The translations under genes and the position numbers were made by a program. 7,433 nt of DNA from contig JASEJH010000053.1 in assembly GCA_030016455.1 (NCBI GenBank), positions 1-7,433 on the forward strand. Reading direction: 5' to 3'. Of this stretch, positions 1 to 6,640 are shown in pieces. Within the stretch, counting starts at the first letter, position 1; each line of letters begins with the position of its first letter. This DNA is from Thermoanaerobacteraceae bacterium (GTDB lineage: Bacteria; Bacillota; Desulfotomaculia; Desulfotomaculales; Ammonificaceae). Below the pieces are notes generated by a model. The model was given only the letters and a program-made list of their open reading frames with translations, had not been told where the DNA came from and did no database searches.

Positions 1-872
1 CGGCAGCGCCTACCGGCTCCGCCAGGCCCTGGCCGCCAGGCTCGGCGTAGACTACAACGCGATCATCGTCGGCAACGGCTCCAACGAAATTGTCCAGATG
101 CTTTCCCTCGCGCTCCTGGAACCGGGCGACGAGGTCGTGATGCCGGTGCCGACCTTTCCCCGGTACGAACCGCTGGCCCGGTTGATGGGAGCCGTACCGG
201 TGGAGGTCCCGCTGAAGGATTTCCGGATGGACCTGGAAGCGATGGCCGCGCGGCTGACCGCCAGGACGAAGATGGTGTACCTCTGCAACCCGAACAACCC
301 CACCGGCACCATCGCCACCAGGCGGGAGGTCGCCCGGTTTATGGAACGGGTCGGCCCGGAAACGGTGGTGGTCTTCGACGAGGCCTATTTCGAGTACGTC
401 ACCGACCCGGATTACCCGGAAGGGCTGCAACGCCGTAGTTTTGCGGACTTTTTCGAAGCTGTACGGCCTGGCAGGACTGCGCGTCGGCTACGGCATAGGA
501 CCGCCTTCGCTGATTGAATATCTGAACCGCGTCCGGGAACCGTTCAACGTCAACGCGCTGGCGCAGGAAGCGGCGCTGGCTGCACTCGACGACGAGGAAT
601 TCGTCGCGCTGACCCGGAAGACGAACGAAGAAGGGAAAAAGCAGCTATACGAGGCCTTTACGGCACTCGGCGTCACTTACGTCCCGACCGAGGCGAACTT
701 CATTTTCTTCGACGCCGGACGGGACGAAAGGGAAGTTTTTCAGCGCCTCCTGAAAGCGGGCGTCATCATCCGGGGCGGTTTTGGTTACCCCACCCACCTC
801 CGGGTGACCATCGGCACAGCAGCGCAGAACGCCCGCTTCGCCGCCGCGCTGGCCGGGGTGCTGGCGAACTGA
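1..872 (+). pseudogene. hisC: Histidinol-phosphate / aromatic aminotransferase, 5' truncated and frameshifted
   Basis: This is a fold-type I PLP aminotransferase of the HisC family. HisC converts imidazole-acetol phosphate and glutamate to histidinol phosphate, and in this context may also transaminate phenylpyruvate and 4-hydroxyphenylpyruvate. The window opens inside the gene (about 65-70 N-terminal residues missing by family comparison). Frame 2 from position 2 reads GSAYRLRQAL, VGNGSNE, NPNNPTG (287-307) and FDEAYFEY, with the PLP-contacting Asp codon at 377-379, and runs well to GLQ near 427. The homology then continues in frame 3 from 429: NAVVLRTFSK, with the Schiff-base Lys codon at 456-458, then GLAGLRVGY and the C-terminal domain to TGA at 870-872. 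About six or seven residues normally between these blocks are absent. This fits a deletion of 17 or 20 bases rather than a programmed frameshift. Family identity is firm; whether this is a true pseudogene or an assembly error is not. Frame 2 itself stops at 517. Confidence 0.8.
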
Positions 873-915
873 TTGTACAGCCGGATTGATACTGTTCTGA
901 TGGAGGGAGTACCGA

Positions 916-1932
916 ATGATCATCGTCATGGCGGACAACGCAACCGAACAAGAAGTGGAAGGTGTAATCAAGAAGATCGAAGCGGAGGGCTTCAAGGCCC
1001 ACCTCTCCCGCGGGGTGGAAAAAACGATCATCGGCATCATCGGGGATGAAAGACGGTTGCGCGAGGCTGCCCTTGAAGTACTGCCGGGGGTGGAGCAGGT
1101 GATCCCTATTTTACACCCTTACAAGGCGGCCAGCCGTTCTTTCCGGGCGGAACGAACGATAGTGCGGGTTGGTGACGGCGTGGAGATCGGCGGGGCAAGG
1201 GTTCACGTAATGGCCGGGCCCTGCGCGGTGGAAAGCCGGGAGCAGTTGCTTACCGCTGCGGAGCAGGTCAGCGCTGCGGGAGCCACCATCCTGCGCGGCG
1301 GTGCTTTCAAGCCCCGCACTTCACCCTATTCCTTTCAGGGACTGGGTGAAGAGGGGTTAAAAATACTCGCCGAGGCCAGAGAACGGTTCGGCCTGAAGAT
1401 TGTCACGGAGGTAATGGACATCCGGACGCTGCCCATCGTGGCAGAGTACGCGGATATTGTCCAGTTAGGCACCCGCAACATGCAGAATTTTGACCTCTTA
1501 AAAGAACTGGGCCGGATAAACAAACCGGTGCTTTTGAAAAGAGGCCTCTCCGCTACGATTGAGGAGTGGCTGATGGCGGCGGAATACATCCTGTCCGGGG
1601 GCAACTTCGACGTCATCCTGTGCGAGCGGGGGATTCGCAGCTTCGAAACTTACACCCGCAACACCTTGGACCTTTCAGCGGTCCCGATTGTAAAACACCT
1701 CTCGCACCTGCCGGTGGTGGTGGATCCGAGCCACGGCATCGGCCGCTGGAAATTCGTCGCCCCGATGTGCCGGGCGGCAATTGCCGCCGGGGCCGACGGC
1801 CTTCTGGTGGAGGTGCACCCGAACCCGGCAGAGGCGCTCTGCGACGGGGCGCAGTCGCTCACCCCGGAAAATTTTGCGGCGATGATGGAAGATTTGCGCC
1901 GGATTGCTGCGGTCCTGGGGAGGCAGCTTTAA
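916..1932 (+). CDS. aroF: 3-deoxy-7-phosphoheptulonate (DAHP) synthase, type I-beta with ferredoxin-like regulatory domain
   Basis: It condenses phosphoenolpyruvate and erythrose 4-phosphate into DAHP, the first shikimate-pathway step, in the cytosol. The protein has 338 residues, the length of the Thermotoga maritima type. Residues 1-70 form the ferredoxin-like domain ([20 protein letters not shown]), which in that family mediates Tyr/Phe feedback inhibition. The TIM barrel follows with GPCAVES (metal ligand Cys103), [11 protein letters not shown] (132-142), LLKRG (206-210), CERG (236-239), DPSHG (His273), VEVHP (Glu299) and CDGAQSL (Asp310). All expected catalytic and metal residues are visible. 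The ATG at 916 follows GGAGGGAG (902-909) with good spacing. The gene starts 43 bases after hisC, with no terminator visible between them, and its TAA overlaps the pheA ATG by one base. Feedback control is inferred from the domain only. Confidence 0.97.
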   Translation: MIIVMADNATEQEVEGVIKKIEAEGFKAHLSRGVEKTIIGIIGDERRLREAALEVLPGVEQVIPILHPYKAASRSFRAERTIVRVGDGVEIGGARVHVMAGPCAVESREQLLTAAEQVSAAGATILRGGAFKPRTSPYSFQGLGEEGLKILAEARERFGLKIVTEVMDIRTLPIVAEYADIVQLGTRNMQNFDLLKELGRINKPVLLKRGLSATIEEWLMAAEYILSGGNFDVILCERGIRSFETYTRNTLDLSAVPIVKHLSHLPVVVDPSHGIGRWKFVAPMCRAAIAAGADGLLVEVHPNPAEALCDGAQSLTPENFAAMMEDLRRIAAVLGRQL

Positions 1933-2762
1933 TGGCGTCACTCAGGGTTGGTTTTCTCGGGCCGGCCGGAACCTTCACGGAACAGGCGATGGCCCGCTTT
2001 TTTTTCGGGCGGGATTACGAAGGGGTACCTTTCAGCGAGATCCCCGAACTCTTTAAGGCGGTAGCCGGCGGGCAAACCGCGTTCGGCGTCGTCCCGCTTG
2101 AAAACTCGGTGGAAGGAAGCGTTAACCTCACGCTGGACCTCCTTACGTACGATGAAAGGGTTTTTATTACGGGAGAGATCATCCTCCCGGTGGTGCATCA
2201 CCTTCTCGCCCGTACGGGTGTAAAACGCTTTACCCGCGTGCTTTCCCATCCCCACGCCATCGCGCAGTGCCGGAAATATCTCGAACGGGAACTGCCGGAT
2301 GTAATCCGGCAGGCGACCACCAGCACGGCGGAAGCGGCGCGGCTGGTGGCTTCCACAGCCGAACCCTGGGCGGCCATCGGCACCGAGGCGGCGGCTGAAC
2401 ATTACGGGCTGGTGGTTGTCGCGCGGGCGATCCAGGACGTTACGGAGAACGAAACCCGGTTTGCGGTGATTGGGCGCGACCCCGCAGCCCGCACGGGAAA
2501 GGATAAGACTTCCGCGGCCTTTTCACTTGTACACGACCGGCCCGGAACCCTGTACGCGGCACTGGGCGAGTTTGCTTCGCGGGGGATTAACCTGACCAAG
2601 ATTGAATCCCGCCCGGCACGCCGGGGCATCGGCTATTATATTTTCTACATTGATTGCGAGGGGCACCGCGAAGACCCCCCCGTAGCCGAAGCGCTGGAAG
2701 CGATCCGGAGACAGAGCGTTTTTTTTAGGATCTTAGGTTCTTACCCCCGGTGGGAGGGCTGA
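1932..2762 (+). CDS. pheA: Prephenate dehydratase with C-terminal ACT domain
   Basis: It decarboxylates and dehydrates prephenate to phenylpyruvate, the committed phenylalanine step. The 276 residues match monofunctional PheA, with no chorismate mutase domain. The catalytic PDT domain spans about residues 4-181: GFLGPAGTFTEQA at the N terminus, PLENSVEGSV (55-64), TTSTAEAA (129-136) and NETRF (173-177), whose Thr176 lies in the known catalytic TRF motif. The ACT domain (about 193-272) carries RPGTLY and ESRP (225-228), positions that bind phenylalanine for feedback inhibition in the family. GTLY replaces the more usual GALV/GALY. The start is the ATG that overlaps the aroF stop (TAATG), with GGGGAGG at 1917-1923. 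The same frame is open upstream to 1566, but that stretch lies over aroF and shows no family similarity. The stop sits 2 bases before the chosen tyrA start, so the two are probably translationally coupled. Confidence 0.97.
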   Translation: MASLRVGFLGPAGTFTEQAMARFFFGRDYEGVPFSEIPELFKAVAGGQTAFGVVPLENSVEGSVNLTLDLLTYDERVFITGEIILPVVHHLLARTGVKRFTRVLSHPHAIAQCRKYLERELPDVIRQATTSTAEAARLVASTAEPWAAIGTEAAAEHYGLVVVARAIQDVTENETRFAVIGRDPAARTGKDKTSAAFSLVHDRPGTLYAALGEFASRGINLTKIESRPARRGIGYYIFYIDCEGHREDPPVAEALEAIRRQSVFFRILGSYPRWEG

Positions 2763-2764
2763 AG

Positions 2765-3862
2765 GTGTTGGAGCGGGTGGCGATTATCGGCCTTGGTTTG
2801 ATCGGCGGTTCCCTCGGAATGGCTCTGCGCCGCCTGGGGCTGGCGGCGGAGGTGGTGGGCATCGGGAGAAGCGAGGAAAAGCTGCAGCTCGGCGTCGAGG
2901 TCGGTGCGGCGGACACGGTGACCACCGACCTCCAAAGCGGCGTCGCAGGCGCCTCGCTGGTGGTGGTAGCGACACCGGTGAGCACGGTCGTCCCGGTGGT
3001 CCGGGAAGCTGCCCCGCACCTCCGTCCCGGTACGGTGGTCACCGACGTAGGGAGCACGAAGGCAGCCATCGTTCGGGCGGTGGAGCCTATCGGCGCGGCC
3101 CATTCCTTTTACTTCGTCGGCGGTCACCCGATGGCCGGTTCGGAGCGGGCCGGGGTCAAGAACGCCGACCCGTACCTTTTCGAAAACGCATACTACATTC
3201 TGACGCCTACAACCGCCACCGACCCGAGCGCGCTGGACAGGGTACGCCGGCTCGCGGAAGGCATTGGGGCGCGCGTCATCCAGCTCGCGCCGGAAGTGCA
3301 TGACTTTTACGTGGCCGCGGTGAGCCACCTGCCGCACTGCGTTGCCGCCGCCCTGGTCAACACCATTGGCGCCCTGCCGGAGCGGGAGGCGCTGCTGCCC
3401 CTCGCCGCGGGCGGTTTCCGGGATACGACCCGCGTCGCCGCTGGTGACGTAACGGTGTGGCGGGACATAATCCTGTCGAACAGCGAAGCCATTCTCACGG
3501 TCCTGGAGCGGTACCGGCAGGTGCTCGGCGAACTGGCGGCCATCGTCGCGTCAGGCAACGCGCAAGCGCTGGAAGAGTGGCTCCGGAAGGCACACCTGCT
3601 GCGCCAGACGGTGTCGGCTAAGAGCAAGGGCTACCTGCCCGAGCTGTGCGAGATCGTGGTCACCGTCCCGGACCGGCCGGGGGTTATCGCCCACCTGTCC
3701 GGGATCCTCGGCAACGCGGGCATTAACATCTGCGACATCGAAATCCTCCGGGTGCGGGAGGGCGAGGGCGGAACGATCCGGCTCGGTTTTGCCAGCACCG
3801 CCGACCAGGAGGAAGCACTGGCGCTCTTGCAAAGAGCGGGAATCGAGTCCAGAAAGCGATGA
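2765..3862 (+). CDS. tyrA: Prephenate dehydrogenase with C-terminal ACT domain
   Basis: It oxidatively decarboxylates prephenate to 4-hydroxyphenylpyruvate using a nicotinamide dinucleotide, the committed tyrosine step. The 365-residue protein starts with a Rossmann fold (VAIIGLGLIGGSLG; GLGLIG at 9-14). HPMAG (121-125) carries the conserved catalytic His121. SHLPH (187-191), GGFRDTTR (216-223) and WRDI (232-235) follow in the helical dimerisation domain. An ACT domain from about residue 295 (CEIVVTVPDRPGVIAHL, GINICDIEILR) is likely the tyrosine-sensing part. I chose GTG 2765 because GGGAGGG (2752-2758) sits at normal spacing and the protein then begins two residues before the first strand. 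TTG 2768 and GTG 2750 are in-frame alternatives, and GTG 2750 would lie upstream of that Shine-Dalgarno sequence. The last gene of the tight aroF-pheA-tyrA cluster; a 153-base spacer follows. Confidence 0.96.
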   Translation: MLERVAIIGLGLIGGSLGMALRRLGLAAEVVGIGRSEEKLQLGVEVGAADTVTTDLQSGVAGASLVVVATPVSTVVPVVREAAPHLRPGTVVTDVGSTKAAIVRAVEPIGAAHSFYFVGGHPMAGSERAGVKNADPYLFENAYYILTPTTATDPSALDRVRRLAEGIGARVIQLAPEVHDFYVAAVSHLPHCVAAALVNTIGALPEREALLPLAAGGFRDTTRVAAGDVTVWRDIILSNSEAILTVLERYRQVLGELAAIVASGNAQALEEWLRKAHLLRQTVSAKSKGYLPELCEIVVTVPDRPGVIAHLSGILGNAGINICDIEILRVREGEGGTIRLGFASTADQEEALALLQRAGIESRKR

Positions 3863-4015
3863 GCGCAAATGCGGCAGGCCAAAAGGAGCAAGTAAGCGAG
3901 GCGAGACAGGAGTAGAAAAGCCGGGGGTAAAAGAAAACAGCGGCTGAAAAACCATCTACAGGAAGACTATTATGGCAGAGCAAAAATTTTGTTTTTTTCA
4001 GGGGGTTTTAAGGGT
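3863..4015 (+). other. Purine-rich intergenic spacer between tyrA and aroA
   Basis: This is the longest non-coding stretch of the window. From 3863 to 3950, 68 of 88 bases are purines on the + strand, unlike the surrounding genes. It holds two Shine-Dalgarno-like sequences, AAAAGGAG (3881-3888) and AGGAG (3908-3912), with no start codon at useful distance. It also holds a weak 5-base inverted pair, AGCCG (3919-3923) and CGGCT (3941-3945), which has no following T run and so is not a terminator. The 3' part contains a candidate 18-codon ORF and a T7 run (3992-3998). I see no convincing promoter, terminator or riboswitch. Readthrough from tyrA into aroA is therefore the simplest reading. Confidence 0.6.
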
Positions 4016-4028
4016 TTGGAACTGGTAA
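3972..4028 (+). CDS. Candidate 18-residue upstream ORF overlapping the aroA start
   Basis: ATG 3972 opens a short frame encoding [18 protein letters not shown] and stops at TAA 4026-4028. CAGGAAG (3959-3965) lies about 6 bases upstream and is the best ribosome-binding site in the spacer. The ORF ends inside aroA, 13 bases past the start of its TTG codon. Five of 18 residues are aromatic (Phe6, 8, 9; Trp16, 18), notable in front of an aromatic-biosynthesis gene. It could couple translation into aroA or act as a leader peptide. No terminator hairpin follows it, so classical transcription attenuation is not supported. An 18-codon open frame is easily reached by chance. A sequence error in the T7 or G5 run that would join this ATG to aroA is another possibility. 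Confidence 0.25.
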   Translation: MAEQKFCFFQGVLRVWNW

Positions 4029-5305
4029 TTCGTCCCGTACGATCTCTAAAGGGAACGGTCGCCGTGCCGGGGGACAAGTCCATCTCCCACCGGGCGCTCA
4101 TGCTGGGCGCGATAGCGACGGGCGAAACGGTCGTCGAGAACTTCCTGGAAGGCGAGGATTGCCTGGCCACCCTGGCCTGTTTCCGCAGTATGGGGGTGGA
4201 AATCACCGGACCGGAAGCGGGGCGGGTGGTGATTCGCGGCTGCGGGCTGTACGGCCTCAGCGAACCGGAAGACGTCCTGGATGCAAAGAACTCCGGGACC
4301 ACCATGCGCCTCTTGCTGGGGATTCTGGCGGGGCAGCCGTTCTTCAGCGTGCTTACCGGAGACAGCAGCCTGCGGCGGCGCCCGATGGGCCGCGTCGTCA
4401 GGCCGCTCCGGGAGATGGGAGCCCGGATCAGCGGACGGGGCGGCGGGGAGCTGGCGCCCCTGGCAGTCACCGGCGGCGAACTTAAGCCCCTCGCGTTCAC
4501 TTCCCCCGTTGCCAGCGCCCAGGTGAAATCGGCCGTCCTGCTGGCGGGGCTTTACGCCCAGGGTACGACGAGCGTCACCGAGCCCGCGCTTTCCCGTGAC
4601 CACACCGAGCGGATGCTGGAGTACTTCGGCGCCAGGGTAACGCGGGACGGGTTGACGGTCGCCGTGGACGGAAACCCGGTTCTGAAAGGGGCGGCGATCC
4701 GGGTGCCCGGGGACATCTCCTCGGCGGCGTTCTTGATGGTCGCCGCCTGCATCGTGCCCGAAGCTGCCCTCACCATCAAAGGGGTGGGACTGAACCCCAC
4801 CCGGACCGGAATCATTGAGGTGCTCCGGGAAATGGGCGCCCGGATGGAGATAACGCCTGCAGGCGAAGCCGGAGGCGAACCATACGGGGACATAACCGTG
4901 TATTCTTCGGAGTTAAGAGGGGTAGAAATCGGCGGTGCGCTCATCCCGCGGCTCATTGACGAAATCCCGGTGATCACCGTCGCCGCAGCATGCGCCTGCG
5001 GCAAAACGGTCATCCGGAACGCCGCCGAACTCAAAGTTAAGGAGTCCGACCGGTTGAAAACCATGGCGGCGGGGCTGAGCTGCCTGGGCGTCCCAGTGGA
5101 AGAACTGCCGGACGGGCTCATTATTTACGGCGGAAAGCGGCTTTCCGGAGCAGTGGTAGAGAGTTACGGCGACCACCGGGTGGCGATGGCCTTGGCGGTG
5201 GCCGGCCTGACGGCTGACGGCGAGACTGTGATTAAAGAGGCGGACGTGGTGAACGTTTCCTTCCCGGACTTTGTAGAAACGCTGCAGCGATTGAGCGTGG
5301 AATAA
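4016..5305 (+). CDS. aroA: 3-phosphoshikimate 1-carboxyvinyltransferase (EPSP synthase), class II type
   Basis: It transfers enolpyruvyl from PEP to shikimate 3-phosphate, the sixth shikimate-pathway step, in the cytosol. The 429 residues match the family. Visible signatures are [11 protein letters not shown] (Lys21, Arg26), NSGTTMR (92-98), [10 protein letters not shown] (115-124), [17 protein letters not shown] (Asp315, the expected catalytic acid), ELKVKESDR (338-346) and SYGDHR (383-388). The four class II marks are present: GDKS, SAQVK (167-171), RDHTE (194-198) and NPTR (260-263). This places it with the Bacillus/CP4-like group, which is generally less glyphosate-sensitive than the E. 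coli class. The start is TTG 4016, giving MELVIRP as in homologues, with AGGGGG (4000-4005) about 10 bases upstream. TTG 3989 is in frame but has no Shine-Dalgarno sequence and would add an atypical nine residues (MFFSGGFKG). A short upstream ORF overlaps the start. Confidence 0.96.
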   Translation: MELVIRPVRSLKGTVAVPGDKSISHRALMLGAIATGETVVENFLEGEDCLATLACFRSMGVEITGPEAGRVVIRGCGLYGLSEPEDVLDAKNSGTTMRLLLGILAGQPFFSVLTGDSSLRRRPMGRVVRPLREMGARISGRGGGELAPLAVTGGELKPLAFTSPVASAQVKSAVLLAGLYAQGTTSVTEPALSRDHTERMLEYFGARVTRDGLTVAVDGNPVLKGAAIRVPGDISSAAFLMVAACIVPEAALTIKGVGLNPTRTGIIEVLREMGARMEITPAGEAGGEPYGDITVYSSELRGVEIGGALIPRLIDEIPVITVAAACACGKTVIRNAAELKVKESDRLKTMAAGLSCLGVPVEELPDGLIIYGGKRLSGAVVESYGDHRVAMALAVAGLTADGETVIKEADVVNVSFPDFVETLQRLSVE

Positions 5306-5316
5306 TTATTAAAAAA

Positions 5317-5376
5317 AAGGAAAGTCGGCAGAAATGTCGAATCCAAACCAGAAACAAAGGGGTAGGTCCTTTCCTT
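5317..5376 (+). promoter_or_regulatory. Candidate long-range RNA pairing over the cmk start
   Basis: AAGGAAAG (5317-5324) and CTTTCCTT (5369-5376) are perfectly complementary over 8 bases and enclose 44 bases. The 3' arm covers the first two bases of the cmk TTG start. The 5' arm is the Shine-Dalgarno-like sequence of a small ORF at 5334. A competing smaller hairpin, AAAGG (5356-5360) with CCTTT (5368-5372), would enclose the cmk ribosome-binding region. If formed in mRNA, either would restrict cmk initiation until ribosomes or other factors opened it. No gene or terminator is seen in the gap 5306-5374. The arms are A/G- and C/T-biased, so chance pairing is plausible. Confidence 0.25.
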
Positions 5377-5390
5377 GCGCATCGCCATAG
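5334..5390 (+). CDS. Candidate 18-residue upstream ORF overlapping the cmk start
   Basis: ATG 5334 opens a frame encoding MSNPNQKQRGRSFPCASP and ends at TAG 5388-5390, 16 bases into cmk counted from its TTG at 5375. AAGGAAAG (5317-5324) lies 9 bases upstream. The layout repeats that of the small ORF before aroA: same length of 18 codons, ATG with its own Shine-Dalgarno sequence, and overlap with a TTG start in the same relative frame. The peptide has no recognisable motif, is basic and polar, and is not aromatic-rich. If translated, its likely effect is to bring ribosomes to the weak cmk start. No family is known to me, and chance is a fair explanation. Confidence 0.2.
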   Translation: MSNPNQKQRGRSFPCASP

Positions 5391-6034
5391 ACGGACCAGC
5401 GGGAGCCGGCAAGAGCACCGTGGCGAAAAAGCTGGCGCAACGCCTCGGCTTGACGTATGTGGATACCGGGGCAATGTACCGGGCCGTGGCGCTCGCGGCG
5501 ATTAAGGCCGGAATCTCCTGCGAGGACGAGGAGGACTTAGCACGGCTCGTCCAGACGTTGAAAATTGAGTTTGGCCGGAGCGAAGACGGCGAAACGGCTG
5601 TTTATCTGGACGGGCAGGAAGTCAGCCGGGAAATCCGCACGCCCGACGTTTCGCGTTGCGTTTCGCTGGTGGCCCGGGTGCCTGTGGTGAGGCGGTACCT
5701 CACGGAGAAGCAGCGGCAACTGGCGGCTGGCAGCGGCGTGGTCATGGAGGGACGGGATATCGGGACGGTCGTGCTGCCGGATGCCGAGAAAAAGTTTTTT
5801 CTGACGGCGAGCGTGGAAGAACGCGCCCGGCGCCGGTTTCTTGAAACCGCGCGGGACGGGTACAACGTTACGCTGGCGGACCAGATCAAAGAGATCGTAC
5901 GCCGCGATACGTTCGATACGCAGCGAAAAGTGGCACCGCTCACTCCGGCACCGGACGCAGTGGTCATCGACACCACCGAAAAGAGCCCCGACGAAGTGGT
6001 GGAGATGATTCTCGCGCAGGTGCAGGGAGGGTGA
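5375..6034 (+). CDS. cmk: Cytidylate (CMP/dCMP) kinase
   Basis: It phosphorylates CMP and dCMP to the diphosphates using ATP, in cytosolic pyrimidine nucleotide salvage and synthesis. The 219 residues match the bacterial Cmk family. The P-loop GPAGAGKST is at 7-15. DTGAMYRAVAL (30-40) is the NMP-binding signature. EGRDIGTVVLPDA (125-137) includes Arg127 and Asp128 of the CMP-binding site. RRDTFDTQRKVAPLTPA, with Arg177 and Asp178, matches the lid and CMP-recognition region, ending in DAVVIDTT. TTG 5375 gives MRIAIDGPAGAGKST, the normal N terminus. Upstream, GGGG at 5359-5362 and TAGGT at 5363-5367 offer only moderate ribosome binding. The gene follows aroA by 69 bases and precedes plsC by 6. 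The aroA-cmk pairing is common in bacteria and does not imply a role in aromatic synthesis. Confidence 0.97.
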   Translation: MRIAIDGPAGAGKSTVAKKLAQRLGLTYVDTGAMYRAVALAAIKAGISCEDEEDLARLVQTLKIEFGRSEDGETAVYLDGQEVSREIRTPDVSRCVSLVARVPVVRRYLTEKQRQLAAGSGVVMEGRDIGTVVLPDAEKKFFLTASVEERARRRFLETARDGYNVTLADQIKEIVRRDTFDTQRKVAPLTPAPDAVVIDTTEKSPDEVVEMILAQVQGG

Positions 6035-6040
6035 AGCGGT

Positions 6041-6640
6041 TTGCTTTACTGGTTCGCCTGGGTTCTGCTCAGGATTTTACTGCCGGTACTGCGGCGGTGG
6101 AAGGTGGAGGGTGGAGACAACCTCCCGCCTGAGGGAGGGGTTATCGTTATCGCCAACCACCAGAGCTACTGGGACCCTCCTGTTTTAGGGGCGGCGCTGA
6201 AACGGCGGGTCCACTTCATGGCCAAAGAGGAGCTTTTCCGGATCCCGCTTTTCGGGTTGCTGATCCGGATTTTAGGCGCTTTTCCGGTGCGGCGGGAGGG
6301 CTTTGACCGCAAAGCGCTGAAGGCGGCGGTTGACTACCTGATGCGCGGCCGGGTGGTGGGCATCTTTCCGGAAGGGCGGCGCAGCCCCACCGGCGAGTTG
6401 CTGCCCGCCCAGCCGGGCACGGCGGTGCTGGCGCTGAAAACCGGTGTGCCGGTGGTTCCGGTAGCGCTTATCGGCACGCGCGGGCTGTTTGGAAAAGTTC
6501 GGGTGCGGGTGGGAAAACCCTTTTACTTAAAAACAGAAGGGAAAAAGCCAACCCGGGAAGAAATAGTAAACGGCGGACAAGAAATGATCGCCGCAATTGC
6601 GGCATTGATGGGAGCGGATGCGGACCGGAAATGGAAGTAA
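6041..6640 (+). CDS. plsC: 1-acyl-sn-glycerol-3-phosphate acyltransferase
   Basis: It probably acylates lysophosphatidic acid to phosphatidic acid at the inner face of the membrane. The 199 residues are typical of short bacterial PlsC proteins. A hydrophobic N terminus (LYWFAWVLLRILLPVL, residues 2-17) could be a membrane anchor or amphipathic helix. Acyltransferase block I is NHQSYWDPP, with catalytic His40 and Asp45 of the HX4D motif. Block II is FPVRRE (81-86), block III is FPEGRRSPTGE (109-119, glycerol-phosphate binding), and block IV is VPVVPVAL (136-143). TTG 6041 follows GGGAGGG (6025-6031) by 9 bases, six bases after the cmk stop. The tail overlaps the ispH start by 10 bases. The exact acyl acceptor and donor (acyl-ACP or acyl-CoA) cannot be read from the sequence, so the symbol reflects family membership. 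Confidence 0.92.
   Translation: MLYWFAWVLLRILLPVLRRWKVEGGDNLPPEGGVIVIANHQSYWDPPVLGAALKRRVHFMAKEELFRIPLFGLLIRILGAFPVRREGFDRKALKAAVDYLMRGRVVGIFPEGRRSPTGELLPAQPGTAVLALKTGVPVVPVALIGTRGLFGKVRVRVGKPFYLKTEGKKPTREEIVNGGQEMIAAIAALMGADADRKWK

Noticed and set aside
425..460. Programmed ribosomal frameshift joining the two hisC parts
   Set aside because: No slippery heptamer or structure is evident, and conserved residues are missing at the junction, which a frameshift would not restore.
1566..1931. Open frame continuous with pheA that would make a 398-residue fusion protein
   Set aside because: It lies over the intact aroF in another frame and reads as low-complexity Gly/Pro/Arg-rich sequence without family similarity. 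pheA has its own ATG and ribosome-binding site at 1932.
2691..2726. Terminator-like bulged stem (CGCT/AGCG with GGA/TCC) followed by T8 just before tyrA
   Set aside because: The stem is short and interrupted, and it lies inside the pheA coding end. Termination here would separate tyrA from its only visible transcription.
3869..3895. Eight-codon ORF MRQAKRSK in the tyrA-aroA spacer
   Set aside because: Too short, with no upstream Shine-Dalgarno sequence and no feature that distinguishes it from chance.
3919..3945. AGCCG/CGGCT inverted pair as a rho-independent terminator
   Set aside because: It has only five pairs, a 17-base loop and no T tract after the stem.
3945..3973. Possible promoter before aroA: TATTAT (3968-3973) with TGAAAA 17 bases upstream
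   Set aside because: The -10 has one mismatch but the -35 is poor. The TATTAT also overlaps the ATG of the small ORF, so it is not separable from chance.
4046..4603. Long minus-strand ORFs, such as this 185-residue frame and 6523-7200
   Set aside because: They are antisense to well-supported genes, have Arg/Pro/Ser-rich composition typical of GC-rich shadows, and show no recognisable motif or ribosome-binding site.
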